From Martinezella rhizogenes (GTDB lineage: Bacteria; Pseudomonadota; Alphaproteobacteria; Rhizobiales; Rhizobiaceae): 64,000 nt of DNA. This document shows positions 45,425 through 54,812 of the stretch, in pieces; position 1 is the stretch's first letter, and the number at the start of each line of letters is the position of its first letter. The stretch covers positions 372,001 to 436,000 of the forward strand of contig NZ_JUHG01000016.1 of the NCBI RefSeq assembly GCF_000799715.1. The letters are read 5' to 3'. The notes under the pieces are model-generated. The model searched no databases, was not told the DNA's origin, and was given only the letters and a program-made list of their open reading frames with translations. The position numbers and the translations under genes were made by a program.

Positions 45425-46609
45425 TCAAGCCGCCTCGCCGGCAACGTGGCCGGAGGCCCAGGCCCATTGAAAATTATAGCCGCCGAGCCAGCCGGAAACG
45501 TCAACGCATTCGCCGATGAAGAAGAGGCCGGGTATGGTTTTCACCTGCATGGTCTTCGAATCAAGACAGGTGGTGTCGATGCCACCGAGCGTGACTTCCG
45601 CCGTCCGATAGCCTTCCGAGCCCGAGGGCTTGACCGGCCAGGCCTGGACGGCGGCGGCAAGCTGCTGCAGCCGCTTGTCGCCCTGGTCCGCCATATTGCC
45701 CGACATGCCCTCGCCCTCGGCGAAATGCTGCGCCAGCCGTTTCGGCAGGATTTCCGCCAACGCGGTCTGCGCCGATTGCCGGCCGTTAGCGTGCCGCGCT
45801 GCCTTCAGCATGACGAAGACATCCACATCGGGTTCGATCGCCACGGTGATCTCGTCTCCTTCCCGCCAATAGGAGGAAATCTGCAGGATCGCCGGACCGC
45901 TCAGGCCACGATGGGTGAAGAGCAGGGCCTCGCGGAACGCCGTCTTGCCATGGCGGATTTCGGCGGGCGCGGCTATGCCGGAAAGCGGCGCCAGGCGCTG
46001 GAGAAGCTGGGGATCGAGAGTCAGCGGCACAAGGCCGGGGCGGGTCTCGACCAGCGGCAGGCCGAATTGCTCGGCGATACGATAGGCAAAGCCGGTGGCA
46101 CCCATCTTCGGGATCGATTTGCCGCCAGTCGCCATGACTAGAGAGGCCGCCTCGAAGGCTCCTTCCGAAGTCGCTATGCGATAACCGCCACCCGAGACAG
46201 GCTCGATCGCATTGATTTCGGTGCGTAGCCGCAAAACCACACCGGCCGATCGCATCTCGTCGGTCAGCATGCGGATGATGTCCTTGGCGCTGTTGTCGCA
46301 GAAAAGCTGGCCGAGCGTCTTTTCATGCCAGGCGATGCCATGGCTCTCGACCATGGCGAGAAAATCCCTGGGCGTGAAGCGCGCCAGGGCTGATTTGGCG
46401 AAATGCGGATTGGCGGAAAGGAAATTCTTCGGGCCGGCATGGATATTGGTAAAATTGCAGCGGCCGCCGCCGGAAATGCGGATCTTCTCGCCCGGTGCGG
46501 CGGCATGGTCGAGCACCAGCACGGAGCGCCCGCGCCGGCCGGCGCGAATGGCGCACATCATGCCCGCGGCGCCCGCGCCGAGAACGATCACATCATATTT
46601 GCCGGCCAA
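45425..46609 (-). CDS. NAD(P)/FAD-dependent oxidoreductase, BaiN/HI0933 family
   Basis: A 394-residue flavoprotein. The FAD motif is at the start (DVIVLGAGAAGMMCAIRAGRRG), followed by ISGGGRCNFTNI, the hallmark of the HI0933/YhiN/BaiN family, and ATGGKSIPKMGATGFAYRIAEQFG. The C-terminal FAD contact is FFIGECVDVSGWLGGYNFQWAWASG. The start appears to be TTG at 46609, with AGGAA eight bases upstream and an in-frame stop just before. The physiological substrate is not known. Confidence 0.88.
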   Translation of the reverse strand: MAGKYDVIVLGAGAAGMMCAIRAGRRGRSVLVLDHAAAPGEKIRISGGGRCNFTNIHAGPKNFLSANPHFAKSALARFTPRDFLAMVESHGIAWHEKTLGQLFCDNSAKDIIRMLTDEMRSAGVVLRLRTEINAIEPVSGGGYRIATSEGAFEAASLVMATGGKSIPKMGATGFAYRIAEQFGLPLVETRPGLVPLTLDPQLLQRLAPLSGIAAPAEIRHGKTAFREALLFTHRGLSGPAILQISSYWREGDEITVAIEPDVDVFVMLKAARHANGRQSAQTALAEILPKRLAQHFAEGEGMSGNMADQGDKRLQQLAAAVQAWPVKPSGSEGYRTAEVTLGGIDTTCLDSKTMQVKTIPGLFFIGECVDVSGWLGGYNFQWAWASGHVAGEAA

Positions 46610-46745
46610 GTTTCATTCCTTCATTCGAATATCGCGCTGCGTGACTATTTTTCCATCATATGGCGAAAGTCGGAGCGCCTCCCCCTCGCCAATTGGCAAA
46701 CTGCCGTTATGATGCATTCTCCGATCCACGCAAATACGGTGTTTT

Positions 46746-48182
46746 ATGCCTGCGAAAAAGACCCCGCTGAAAGCTTCCAAGCCGGTCTCGAAAGTTGCGA
46801 CAGTTCCCCCTAGCTTACGATCGGCACGCGGGGTGGCAAATTGGAAGGAAGCAACCCAGTGGCTGCGGGCGCGCGGGATCGAAGACATAGAATGCATCAC
46901 GCCCGACCTTGCGGGCGTGCCGCGCGGCAAGATGATGCCGACCTCGAAATTTACCTCCAACACCTCGCTCGCCCTGCCCTCGGCGATCTACCGACATACG
47001 ATTTCCGGAGAATATCCCGAAGAGACCGAAAACTTCCGCTACGAGCCGCGCGACAGCGACCTCAAGCTGGTGCCCGATCTCTCGACGCTTTCCGTCGTGC
47101 CCTGGGAAACCGATCCGACGGCGCAGGTGATCTGCGACATCGTCAATTCCGAAGGCGAAGCGGTGTCCTATACGCCGCGCAACCTGCTGAAGCAGATCAT
47201 GAATCTCTACAAGGAGCGCGGCTGGAAAGCGGTGGTCGCGCCGGAGATCGAATTCTATCTCGTCGCCAAGAACGACGACCCGGACTATCCGCTGCATCCG
47301 CCGAAGGGCCGCTCCGGCCGTTCGATCCTCGGCGGCCAGGGCTACTCGATCGCCGGCATCAACGAATTCGACGAGCTGATCGACGATATCTATCATTTCT
47401 CCGAGAAACAGGGTCTCGAGATCGACACGCTGATCCATGAAGAGGGTCCGGCGCAGCTCGAAATCAACCTGCGCCATGGCGACCCGATCGAGCTTGCCGA
47501 CCAGGTGTTCATGTTCAAGCGCACCATTCGCGAGGCGGCGCTGAAACACGGCATCTATGCGACCTTCATGGCCAAACCCATGCAAAGCCAGGCGGGCTCG
47601 GCGATGCATATCCACCAGTCGGTGGTCAACATCGAGACTGGCAAGAACGTCTTCACCAATCCGGACGGCAGTCCGTCGCAGGAGTTCTTCCACTTCATCG
47701 GCGGCATGCAGCGCTACGTGCCGAATGCACTGGCGATGCTCGCGCCCTACGTGAATTCCTATCGACGGCTGGCGCCGAACATGTCTTGCCCGGTCAACAA
47801 TGCCTGGGGTTACGACAACCGCACGACCGCTTTCCGCGTGCCGGTCTCCGATCCGCAGGCCCGGCGCGTCGAGAACCGGTTGCCAAGCTCGGACGCCAAT
47901 CCCTATCTCGCGCTTGCCGCCTCGCTCGCCTCTGGCCTCCTTGGCATCATGAAGAAGGTGGAACCGACGGCACCGACCGAGGATTCGGCCAATGAAGGCT
48001 CGATCGACCTCCCCCGTGGCCTTCTCGAAGCCATCGCGCTCCTGGAGGGCGAGCCGGCCTTTTATGAAGTCCTCGGCAAGGAGTTCATCGACATCTATGC
48101 CGGCGTCAAGCGCGGCGAGTTCGAGACCTTCATGCAGGTGATCAGCCCCTGGGAGCGGGAATTCCTTCTGCTCAACGTGTGA
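46746..48182 (+). CDS. puuA: Glutamine synthetase-type ligase, probable gamma-glutamylputrescine synthetase
   Basis: A 478-residue member of the glutamine synthetase superfamily. ATP/metal residues are seen in VVAPEIEFYL, EEGPAQLEINLRHGDP, MAKPMQSQAGSAMHIHQS and ENRLPSSDANPYLALAASLA. The C-terminal adenylylation-site region of GlnA is missing, as in PuuA-type enzymes. The next gene is a PuuB-like oxidase 13 bp downstream and the putrescine importer lies nearby, so ligation of glutamate to putrescine is the likely reaction. Other gamma-glutamyl-amine or -amide ligases of this family are possible. Confidence 0.85.
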   Translation: MPAKKTPLKASKPVSKVATVPPSLRSARGVANWKEATQWLRARGIEDIECITPDLAGVPRGKMMPTSKFTSNTSLALPSAIYRHTISGEYPEETENFRYEPRDSDLKLVPDLSTLSVVPWETDPTAQVICDIVNSEGEAVSYTPRNLLKQIMNLYKERGWKAVVAPEIEFYLVAKNDDPDYPLHPPKGRSGRSILGGQGYSIAGINEFDELIDDIYHFSEKQGLEIDTLIHEEGPAQLEINLRHGDPIELADQVFMFKRTIREAALKHGIYATFMAKPMQSQAGSAMHIHQSVVNIETGKNVFTNPDGSPSQEFFHFIGGMQRYVPNALAMLAPYVNSYRRLAPNMSCPVNNAWGYDNRTTAFRVPVSDPQARRVENRLPSSDANPYLALAASLASGLLGIMKKVEPTAPTEDSANEGSIDLPRGLLEAIALLEGEPAFYEVLGKEFIDIYAGVKRGEFETFMQVISPWEREFLLLNV

Positions 48183-48195
48183 GGGAGGGTTACCC

Positions 48196-49494
48196 ATGAC
48201 ATCGCAGGACGCATGGCAGAGCCCGATCGCGCCGGGGCTTTCCTGGTATCAGGCAACCGTCGGGCCTCGCCCGACCTATCCGAAGCTCGACGGCTCGCGC
48301 CGTGCCGACGTCGCCATCATTGGCGGCGGCTATACCGGCCTGCAAGCCGCCTATAATCTCGCCAAGGGCGGTGTCGATGTCGTGCTGATCGATGCCAACC
48401 GCTTCGGCGACGGCGCGTCCGGGCGCAATGGCGGCCAGCTCGGCACCGGCCAGCGCTGGTGGCCGGAGGAGCTGGAAGAGAAGATCGGCTATGAACGCTC
48501 GAAAGCGCTGTTCGATCTTGCCGAGGACGCCAAGCGGCATCTGCTCGATTTCGCTACCGAACACGGCATCGACATCGACTTCATGCCCGGCCAGATGAAC
48601 GTTACGCACAAGCCGAGCTACAAGCGCGCCTATATGGAAAACGCCGAGATCGCCGCGACGCGCTACGGCTATCCGCATGTGAGCTTCATGGACACGGTGG
48701 AGACCCAGGAGCGTCTGGGCTCGAAACGCTATCTCTATGGTGTCAGGGATATCGGCACCGGCCACATCCATCCGCTGAAGCTGCTCATCGGCTTGGCGCG
48801 CGTGGCTGCGGCCGCCGGCGCTTCACTGTTCGAGATGACGCCGGCAAAGGCTCTGCGTCAATCAGGCGGCAAGACGCTGATCGAGACAGAGAGCGGCACG
48901 ATCACCGCCGATCGCGTGCTGATCGCCTGCAACGGCTATATCGGCAATCTGGAGCCGGTGACCGCGAGCCACGTCATGCCGATCCGCTCCTTCATCGGCG
49001 CCACCGAACCGCTCGACAAATTTCCCGATGTGTTGCCCGGCGGCGAGGCGGTGGCGGATTCGCGCTTTGTGGTGCGTTATTTCCGCAAGTCGAAGGATGG
49101 CCGCCTGCTGTTCGGCGGCCGCGAGGCCTATACGGCCGATAATCCGCGCGACATAACGGAGCATATCCGCCGCCAGATCGCCGAAATCTATCCCGCACTC
49201 GACAAGATCGACATCACCCATGCCTGGGGCGGATCGGTCGGCATCACCATGCCGCGCCAGCCTTTCGTGCGCGACGTCATGCCCGGCGTGACCTCCATCG
49301 GCGGCTATTCCGGACACGGCGTCATGCTGTCAAACTATTGCGGTAAACTCTATGCGAAAACGGTCCTCGGGAACGCCGACGATCTTGCGCTTTTCAGGGC
49401 GCTGAACATCCCGCCGTTTCCCGGTGGTGCTCGCATGCGGGCGCCTCTGCTGTTCCTGGCGCTCTCGTGGTTTGCGTTGCGCGACAGGTTTTAG
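48196..49494 (+). CDS. puuB: FAD-dependent gamma-glutamylputrescine oxidase-like protein
   Basis: A 432-residue flavoprotein of the DAO fold. It begins with WYQATVGPRPTYPKLDGSRRADVAIIGGGYTGLQAAYNLAKGG, the PuuB-type opening with its FAD motif. FGDGASGRNGGQLGTGQRWW (about 75-95) is strongly characteristic of PuuB and its relatives. The C-terminal FAD loop is TSIGGYSGHGVMLSNYCGKL. It should oxidise gamma-glutamylputrescine to the aldehyde, the second step after PuuA. A GAGGGAGGG site precedes the ATG. The later enzymes PuuC and PuuD are not in the window. Confidence 0.88.
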   Translation: MTSQDAWQSPIAPGLSWYQATVGPRPTYPKLDGSRRADVAIIGGGYTGLQAAYNLAKGGVDVVLIDANRFGDGASGRNGGQLGTGQRWWPEELEEKIGYERSKALFDLAEDAKRHLLDFATEHGIDIDFMPGQMNVTHKPSYKRAYMENAEIAATRYGYPHVSFMDTVETQERLGSKRYLYGVRDIGTGHIHPLKLLIGLARVAAAAGASLFEMTPAKALRQSGGKTLIETESGTITADRVLIACNGYIGNLEPVTASHVMPIRSFIGATEPLDKFPDVLPGGEAVADSRFVVRYFRKSKDGRLLFGGREAYTADNPRDITEHIRRQIAEIYPALDKIDITHAWGGSVGITMPRQPFVRDVMPGVTSIGGYSGHGVMLSNYCGKLYAKTVLGNADDLALFRALNIPPFPGGARMRAPLLFLALSWFALRDRF

Positions 49495-49623
49495 ATACGG
49501 AACGGATTTCCTCATTTGGCAATCCGGTCTAAAAACCGAGTCTGAATTTTGCGATGCACACTGGCCTTTTTAAATCGATTAGATTAAAAGGGGCCTCAAC
49601 CAAGACCGATTGAGAGATACCTC

Positions 49624-51099
49624 ATGAGCAGCCAAATCATTCCCGTTGAACCTTTTGACTATGTCGTTTTCGGCGGCAGTGGCGACCTTGCCGAGCGCAA
49701 GCTTCTGCCCGCTCTTTATCATCGCCAGATCGAAGGCCAGTTCACCGAACCGACCCGCATTATCGGCGCCTCGCGTAGCGCGCTCTCGAACGAAGAATAC
49801 CGCAAATTCGCCGACGCCGCCCTCAAGGAACACCTGAAGAAGGGCGAATATGACGAGGCGGAAGTCAAGAAATTCCTCGCCCGGCTGTTCTATGTTCCGG
49901 TCGATGCCCGCAGCGATGCCGGCTGGGATCAGCTGAAGAAGATCCTCGACGAGGGCAAAGACCGCGTGCGCGCCTTCTATCTCGCCGTCGCTCCAGGCAT
50001 TTTCGGCGACATCTCGCAGAAGATCCACGACCACAAGCTGATCACCAAGTCGACCCGCATCGTCGTCGAAAAGCCGATCGGCCGCGACCTCGCTTCGGCC
50101 CTGCATCTCAACGACACGATCGGCAAGGTCTTCAAGGAAGAGCAGATCTTCCGCATCGACCACTATCTCGGCAAGGAGACGGTGCAGAACCTGATGGCGC
50201 TGCGCTTCGCCAACGCCCTCTACGAGCCGCTGTGGAACGCCAATTACATCGATCACGTCCAGATCACGGTTGCGGAATCGGTCGGTCTCGAAGGCCGTGC
50301 CGGCTACTACGACACCGCCGGCGCGCTGCGCGACATGGTACAGAACCACATCCTGCAGCTCCTTTGCCTGACCGCGATGGAAATCCCCTCCTCGATGGAT
50401 TCCGAAGCCGTCCGCGACGAGAAGCTGAAGGTGCTGCGCGCCCTGAAGCCGATCAATGCCTCTAACGTCGAGCAGGCGACGGTTCGCGGCCAGTACCGCG
50501 CCGGCGCATCCGCAGGTGGCCCGGTCAAGGGATACCTCGATGAACTCGAAGGCGGCGTTTCCAACATCGAAACCTTCGTCGCCATCAAAGCCGAGATCGG
50601 CAATTGGCGCTGGGCCGGCGTTCCCTTCTACATCCGCACCGGCAAGCGTCTTGCCGGCCGCATGTCGGAGATCGTCATCACCTTCAAGCCGATCCCGCAC
50701 AATATCTTCGATCAGGCCGCCGGCCGCACCGTCGCCAACCAGCTGATCATCCGCCTGCAGCCGGATGAAGGCGTCAAGCAGTCGCTGATGATCAAGGATC
50801 CGGGTCCGGGCGGCATGCGCCTGCGCAACGTCTCGCTCGACATGAGCTTCGCCTCGGCCTTCAACGTCCGCAATCCGGACGCCTATGAACGCCTGCTGAT
50901 GGACGTCATCCGCTCGAACCAGACGCTGTTCATGCGCCGCGACGAAGTGGAAGCCGCATGGGATTGGGTCGACCCGATCCTCAAGGGTTGGGAAGAAGCC
51001 GGCCAACAGGTGCAGGGCTATACCGCCGGCACCTGGGGTCCGAGCCAGGCCATCGCCCTGATCGAGCGCGACGGCCGCACCTGGCATGACGATATCTAG
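49624..51099 (+). CDS. zwf: Glucose-6-phosphate 1-dehydrogenase
   Basis: It oxidises glucose 6-phosphate to 6-phosphogluconolactone with NADP(+), entry of the Entner-Doudoroff and pentose phosphate routes. The protein has 491 residues. The nucleotide motif is VVFGGSGDLAERKLLPALYH, and the substrate/catalytic motif FRIDHYLGKETVQN lies at about 176-189. Later, GVPFYIRTGKRL is the conserved binding stretch. It starts the zwf-pgl-edd operon. A 129-bp gap before it carries the promoter; a weak GAGAGATACCTC precedes the ATG. Confidence 0.96.
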   Translation: MSSQIIPVEPFDYVVFGGSGDLAERKLLPALYHRQIEGQFTEPTRIIGASRSALSNEEYRKFADAALKEHLKKGEYDEAEVKKFLARLFYVPVDARSDAGWDQLKKILDEGKDRVRAFYLAVAPGIFGDISQKIHDHKLITKSTRIVVEKPIGRDLASALHLNDTIGKVFKEEQIFRIDHYLGKETVQNLMALRFANALYEPLWNANYIDHVQITVAESVGLEGRAGYYDTAGALRDMVQNHILQLLCLTAMEIPSSMDSEAVRDEKLKVLRALKPINASNVEQATVRGQYRAGASAGGPVKGYLDELEGGVSNIETFVAIKAEIGNWRWAGVPFYIRTGKRLAGRMSEIVITFKPIPHNIFDQAAGRTVANQLIIRLQPDEGVKQSLMIKDPGPGGMRLRNVSLDMSFASAFNVRNPDAYERLLMDVIRSNQTLFMRRDEVEAAWDWVDPILKGWEEAGQQVQGYTAGTWGPSQAIALIERDGRTWHDDI

Positions 51100-51109
51100 G
51101 ACGGTGACG

Positions 51110-51808
51110 ATGACAGCGAATATGCATGCTTTCGCCAATGGCGCCGAACTCGCCGGCAAGCTCGCGGACAAGGTGGTCGAGGTTCTCTCGGCCGCCATCA
51201 CTGCTCGCGGCTCCGCAAGCATCGCGGTCTCCGGCGGCTCGACGCCGAAGGCCTTCTTCCAGACGCTGTCGTCGCGTCCGCTCGACTGGGGCAAGGTAAC
51301 GATCACCCTCGTCGACGAACGGTTCGTGCCGGCGGACAATCCGCGCTCGAACCACCTGCTCGTCCAGGAAAACCTGCTGAAGGACAAGGCCGCATCGGCG
51401 CAGTTCCTTCCGCTCTACCAGGCTGCGGCTTCCGCTGAGGAAGCCGCTGTCATCGCAACGCAAGAGACCAAGGGCGTCGGCCATCCCTTCGATGTCGCCA
51501 TCCTCGGCATGGGCAATGACGGCCACACGGCCTCGTTCTTTCCAGGCGGCAGCAATCTTGCGACCGCGCTTGATCCGAAGACCCCGCGCGGCATCATCAC
51601 GATGGAAGCCGAGGGGGCCGGCGAGCCGCGGCTGACATTCACCTTCTCCAGCCTTCAGGATGCCCGATTGCTGGTGCTCCATATCGAGGGAGAGGGCAAG
51701 AAGGACGTTCTCGCCAAGGCCGAGGCACCGGGAGAAGAGACCGAAATGCCGATCCGCGCCATGCTGCGCCGGGCCGCTTCTCCGGTCGAGATTTACTGGG
51801 CTCCCTGA
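51110..51808 (+). CDS. pgl: 6-phosphogluconolactonase
   Basis: It hydrolyses 6-phosphogluconolactone to 6-phosphogluconate. The protein has 232 residues. Family motifs ASIAVSGGSTPKAFFQTL, ITLVDERFVPADNPRSNH and ILGMGNDGHTASFFPGG are all present. I chose ATG 51110 with AGGACGGTG upstream; an earlier in-frame ATG at 51086 lies within the zwf 3' end. It is 10 bp after zwf and co-transcribed with it. Confidence 0.95.
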   Translation: MTANMHAFANGAELAGKLADKVVEVLSAAITARGSASIAVSGGSTPKAFFQTLSSRPLDWGKVTITLVDERFVPADNPRSNHLLVQENLLKDKAASAQFLPLYQAAASAEEAAVIATQETKGVGHPFDVAILGMGNDGHTASFFPGGSNLATALDPKTPRGIITMEAEGAGEPRLTFTFSSLQDARLLVLHIEGEGKKDVLAKAEAPGEETEMPIRAMLRRAASPVEIYWAP

Positions 51809-51910
51809 CACGACCGGACGGTCGTCATCGGACCCTGAAAGACACAGCAACGGCTGCTGCGCCACGCGCCCGAAAGGGCGTGCCGGCATAGCAGTGACAT
51901 TTCAAGCCTG

Positions 51911-51964
51911 CGCCTGATCCTTTCCCTAGACAAGATCGAAGGCGATCTTTCGGGATCAAGCGCA
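51911..51964. repeat. Second copy of the rhizobial intergenic element
   Basis: The block 51947-51964 (CTTTCGGGATC then AAGCGCA) repeats 9833-9850 with two differences. Upstream GATCCTTTCCC and GATCGAAGGCGATC are degenerate inverted halves. It sits in the 180-bp pgl-edd gap and ends 24 bp before the edd start. No gene is seen in the gap. Confidence 0.5.
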
Positions 51965-51988
51965 AGAACAGCCGGAGGCAGATCGACC

Positions 51989-53812
51989 ATGGCCGCTGAC
52001 GCCCGCATATCCGCGATTACCGCACGTATCGTCGAACGTTCGAAACCAACACGCGAGCTCTACCTGGCTCGCCTGCGCAATGCCGCGACCAAGGGTGCGC
52101 AACGCTCCATTCTCGGCTGCGCCAACCTTGCCCACGGCTTCGCAGTCTGTTCCCCCTCCGAGAAGGATGCGCTGGCTGGCGACCGCGTGCCCAATCTCGG
52201 AATCATCACCTCCTATAATGACATGCTCTCGGCGCATCAGCCCTTCGAGACCTATCCCGCGATCATCCGCGAGGCCGCGGCGCAAGCCGGTGGCATCGCC
52301 CAGGTCGCCGGCGGCGTGCCCGCCATGTGCGACGGCGTCACCCAGGGCCAACCGGGCATGGAGTTGTCGTTGTTCTCGCGCGACCTGATCGCCATGTCGG
52401 CGGGCGTCGGCCTGTCGCACAACATGTTCGACGCGGCCGTCTTCCTCGGCGTCTGCGACAAGATCGTGCCCGGCCTCGTCATCGCCGCCCTCTCCTTCGG
52501 CCATCTTCCGGCCGTCTTCATTCCGGCGGGACCGATGACCACGGGCCTGCCGAACGACGAGAAGTCGCGCGTGCGCCAGCTCTTCGCCGAAGGCAAAGTC
52601 GGCCGCGCCGAGCTGCTGGAAGCGGAATCGAAGTCCTATCATGGCCCTGGCACCTGTACCTTCTACGGCACGGCCAATTCCAACCAGATGCTGATGGAGA
52701 TCATGGGCTTCCATATGCCCGGCGCCTCCTTCGTCAATCCCGGCACGCCGCTGCGCGAAGCGCTGACCCGCGAGGCCACAAAGCGGGCGCTTGCCATCAC
52801 CGCCATGGGCAACGAATACACCCCCGCCGGCGAGATGATCGACGAGCGCTCGATCGTCAACGGCGTCGTCGGCCTGCATGCGACCGGCGGCTCGACCAAC
52901 CACACGATGCACCTCGTCGCCATGGCGCGTGCAGCCGGCATCGTCCTCACCTGGCAGGATATTTCCGAGCTGTCGGATATCATTCCGCTGCTGGCCCGCG
53001 TCTATCCGAACGGGCTTGCCGACGTGAACCATTTCCATGCCGCCGGCGGCATGGGCTTCCTGATCAAGGAGCTGCTCAAGAAGGGGATGCTGCACGACGA
53101 CGTTCGCACCGTCGCCGGCCAGGGGCTTTCCGCCTATTCGATCGAGGTAAAGATCGGCGCCGATGGCGGCGTGGTCCGCGAACCGGCGCCGGAAAAGAGC
53201 GGCGATCCGAAGGTGCTGTCGACCATCGACGCACCGTTCCAGGGCAATGGCGGATTGAAGATGCTGCGCGGCAATATCGGCAAGGCGGTGATCAAGATCT
53301 CCGCCGTCAAGCCGGAGCGTCACATTGTCGAAGCCCCCGCCGTTATCTTCCACGACCAGCTGGAAATGCAGCAGGCGTTCAAGGACGGCAAGCTCAACCG
53401 CGATTTCGTCGCCGTCGTCCGCTTCCAGGGGCCGAAGGCCAACGGCATGCCGGAGTTGCACAAGCTGACGCCGGCGCTTGGCGTGTTGCAGGACCGCGGC
53501 TTCCGCGTGGCGCTTCTGACCGACGGACGCATGTCCGGCGCTTCGGGCAAGGTTCCGGCCGCGATCCACGTCACGCCGGAAGCCATCGACGGTGGTCCGA
53601 TCGCCCGCATCGAAGAGGGTGACATCATCCGTATCGACGCGATTGCCGGCACGCTGGAAGTGCTGGTCGATGCCGCCACGATGGCCGAGCGCACGCCTGT
53701 CGTCGCCGACCTCTCTGAGAACGAATTCGGCATGGGCCGCGAGCTCTTCGCCCCCTTCCGCCGTGCCGCGGGCCCGGCCGATCAGGGCGCCAGCGTGTTG
53801 TTCCATCACTAG
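51989..53812 (+). CDS. edd: Phosphogluconate dehydratase
   Basis: It dehydrates 6-phosphogluconate to 2-keto-3-deoxy-6-phosphogluconate, the committed Entner-Doudoroff step, using a [4Fe-4S] cluster. The protein has 607 residues. IlvD/Edd family signatures include GGVPAMCDGVTQGQPGMELS, CDKIVPGLVIAALSFGHLP, GPGTCTFYGTANSNQMLMEIMG and the C-terminal LTDGRMSGASGKVPAAIHV. Cysteines in MCDG, VCDK and GTCTF are the cluster ligands. A GGAGG site precedes the ATG by nine bases. No eda gene lies next to it. Confidence 0.96.
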   Translation: MAADARISAITARIVERSKPTRELYLARLRNAATKGAQRSILGCANLAHGFAVCSPSEKDALAGDRVPNLGIITSYNDMLSAHQPFETYPAIIREAAAQAGGIAQVAGGVPAMCDGVTQGQPGMELSLFSRDLIAMSAGVGLSHNMFDAAVFLGVCDKIVPGLVIAALSFGHLPAVFIPAGPMTTGLPNDEKSRVRQLFAEGKVGRAELLEAESKSYHGPGTCTFYGTANSNQMLMEIMGFHMPGASFVNPGTPLREALTREATKRALAITAMGNEYTPAGEMIDERSIVNGVVGLHATGGSTNHTMHLVAMARAAGIVLTWQDISELSDIIPLLARVYPNGLADVNHFHAAGGMGFLIKELLKKGMLHDDVRTVAGQGLSAYSIEVKIGADGGVVREPAPEKSGDPKVLSTIDAPFQGNGGLKMLRGNIGKAVIKISAVKPERHIVEAPAVIFHDQLEMQQAFKDGKLNRDFVAVVRFQGPKANGMPELHKLTPALGVLQDRGFRVALLTDGRMSGASGKVPAAIHVTPEAIDGGPIARIEEGDIIRIDAIAGTLEVLVDAATMAERTPVVADLSENEFGMGRELFAPFRRAAGPADQGASVLFHH

Positions 53813-53820
53813 AGCACTAT

Positions 53821-53852
53821 CCCGCTTTCAGGCAGAATCGCCTGAAAGCGGG
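53821..53852. repeat. Perfect 13-bp palindromic repeat after edd
   Basis: CCCGCTTTCAGGC (53821-53833) and GCCTGAAAGCGGG (53840-53852) form a perfect stem with a 6-base loop AGAATC. It lies between the convergent stops of edd and the DUF3313 gene, so it may protect both 3' ends. The sequence looks like a dispersed rhizobial palindromic repeat (AGAGCACTATCCCGCTTTCA); I recall similar ones in other Rhizobium genomes. There is no T-run. Confidence 0.65.
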
Positions 53853-53860
53853 TAAAATGC

Positions 53861-54766
53861 CTACAAGGCGTTCGGCGCACTCTTGTCCGTCCATTTGGGT
53901 GGAAGCCCCATGCGCGCTCCGATGAAACCGGCAACACCCGGCGACTTTCCGAACACTTTGCACGCCTCGTATTTTGGCGCGCGCCCGACGAGGCCTGCCA
54001 GCTTCGCCCCGGATGGAAAGGGCATCGTTCCGAACGGTGTTTTGCCCCTGACGAGCAGCTTGCTGAAATCGCTGCCGAACTTCGCGGCGAGGCTATAGGC
54101 GTCCCCCTCCTTGGCAACCGTTCCTGAATCGAAAAACGCGTTCGCACCGCGCCCCCAGATCATCACCGCCTTCTGCGCGCCCTGAGCGTCGATCGCCTCG
54201 GCCTCGAGAGACAGGCTGCCCATCCCGATCGGGATGCGCGGAACAGGCACGGGGACACCTGGCAGCAGCACACTTTTCGCCACCGACGCGACCTTCGACG
54301 CACCGACCGCCGTCGTGTTCGTGGGCTTGACCTGCGTGACCACCGCGCGAACAGTCAAATCCGCCGGCTCCGACAGGCCGACGATGACGAAGCGTTCGCT
54401 CAACCCCGAGCAAAGCGTTCTATCCACGGCATTGGTGACGAGGTTTCGCTGCGCAGGCGTGAAAGCGGCACTTTCGGCCCGCATCGAAAAAGCGGTCGGA
54501 ATGATCTTCACAGTCTTCGCCGCAAGGATGTCATCCCTATTCACCTTGAGAAGCGATCGCGTCACCATCCCGTCCGATTGTTTCAGGCCATCATAGGACC
54601 GCAGGGAACCCGCGCGGTCCAAAGGTGCCGACGCACAGCCGGCAACCAGCAAACTGAGAGACGCGACCGTCGGCCAGACGGCGAGCTGACCCGCTCGACG
54701 TGCCCTGGAGGGGCTCGGACCATGCACTGCTGTCGTATCACAATTGAAAATCGGGTTGACTGGCAT
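53861..54766 (-). CDS. DUF3313 family lipoprotein
   Basis: A 301-residue lipoprotein. The lipobox is LLVAGC with C44, so the signal part is long if ATG 54766 is right; a GTG at residue 14 would give a more usual 30-residue signal. The mature part begins ASAPLDRAGSLRSYDGLKQSD, the DUF3313 opening, and VNRDDILAAKTVKIIPTAF follows. Its role is unknown. It is divergent from a TetR regulator across a 31-bp palindrome that lies 47 bp before its ATG, so it is most likely repressed by that protein. Confidence 0.8.
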   Translation of the reverse strand: MPVNPIFNCDTTAVHGPSPSRARRAGQLAVWPTVASLSLLVAGCASAPLDRAGSLRSYDGLKQSDGMVTRSLLKVNRDDILAAKTVKIIPTAFSMRAESAAFTPAQRNLVTNAVDRTLCSGLSERFVIVGLSEPADLTVRAVVTQVKPTNTTAVGASKVASVAKSVLLPGVPVPVPRIPIGMGSLSLEAEAIDAQGAQKAVMIWGRGANAFFDSGTVAKEGDAYSLAAKFGSDFSKLLVRGKTPFGTMPFPSGAKLAGLVGRAPKYEACKVFGKSPGVAGFIGARMGLPPKWTDKSAPNAL

Positions 54767-54812
54767 GGCGTACCGGTTCTCCTCTGCCTGCTTCGGGCAT
54801 CTCGATGCTGAC

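Noticed and set aside
46815..48197. 460-codon minus-strand frame opposite puuA
   Set aside because: Antisense shadow of a glutamine synthetase-family gene with all expected motifs.
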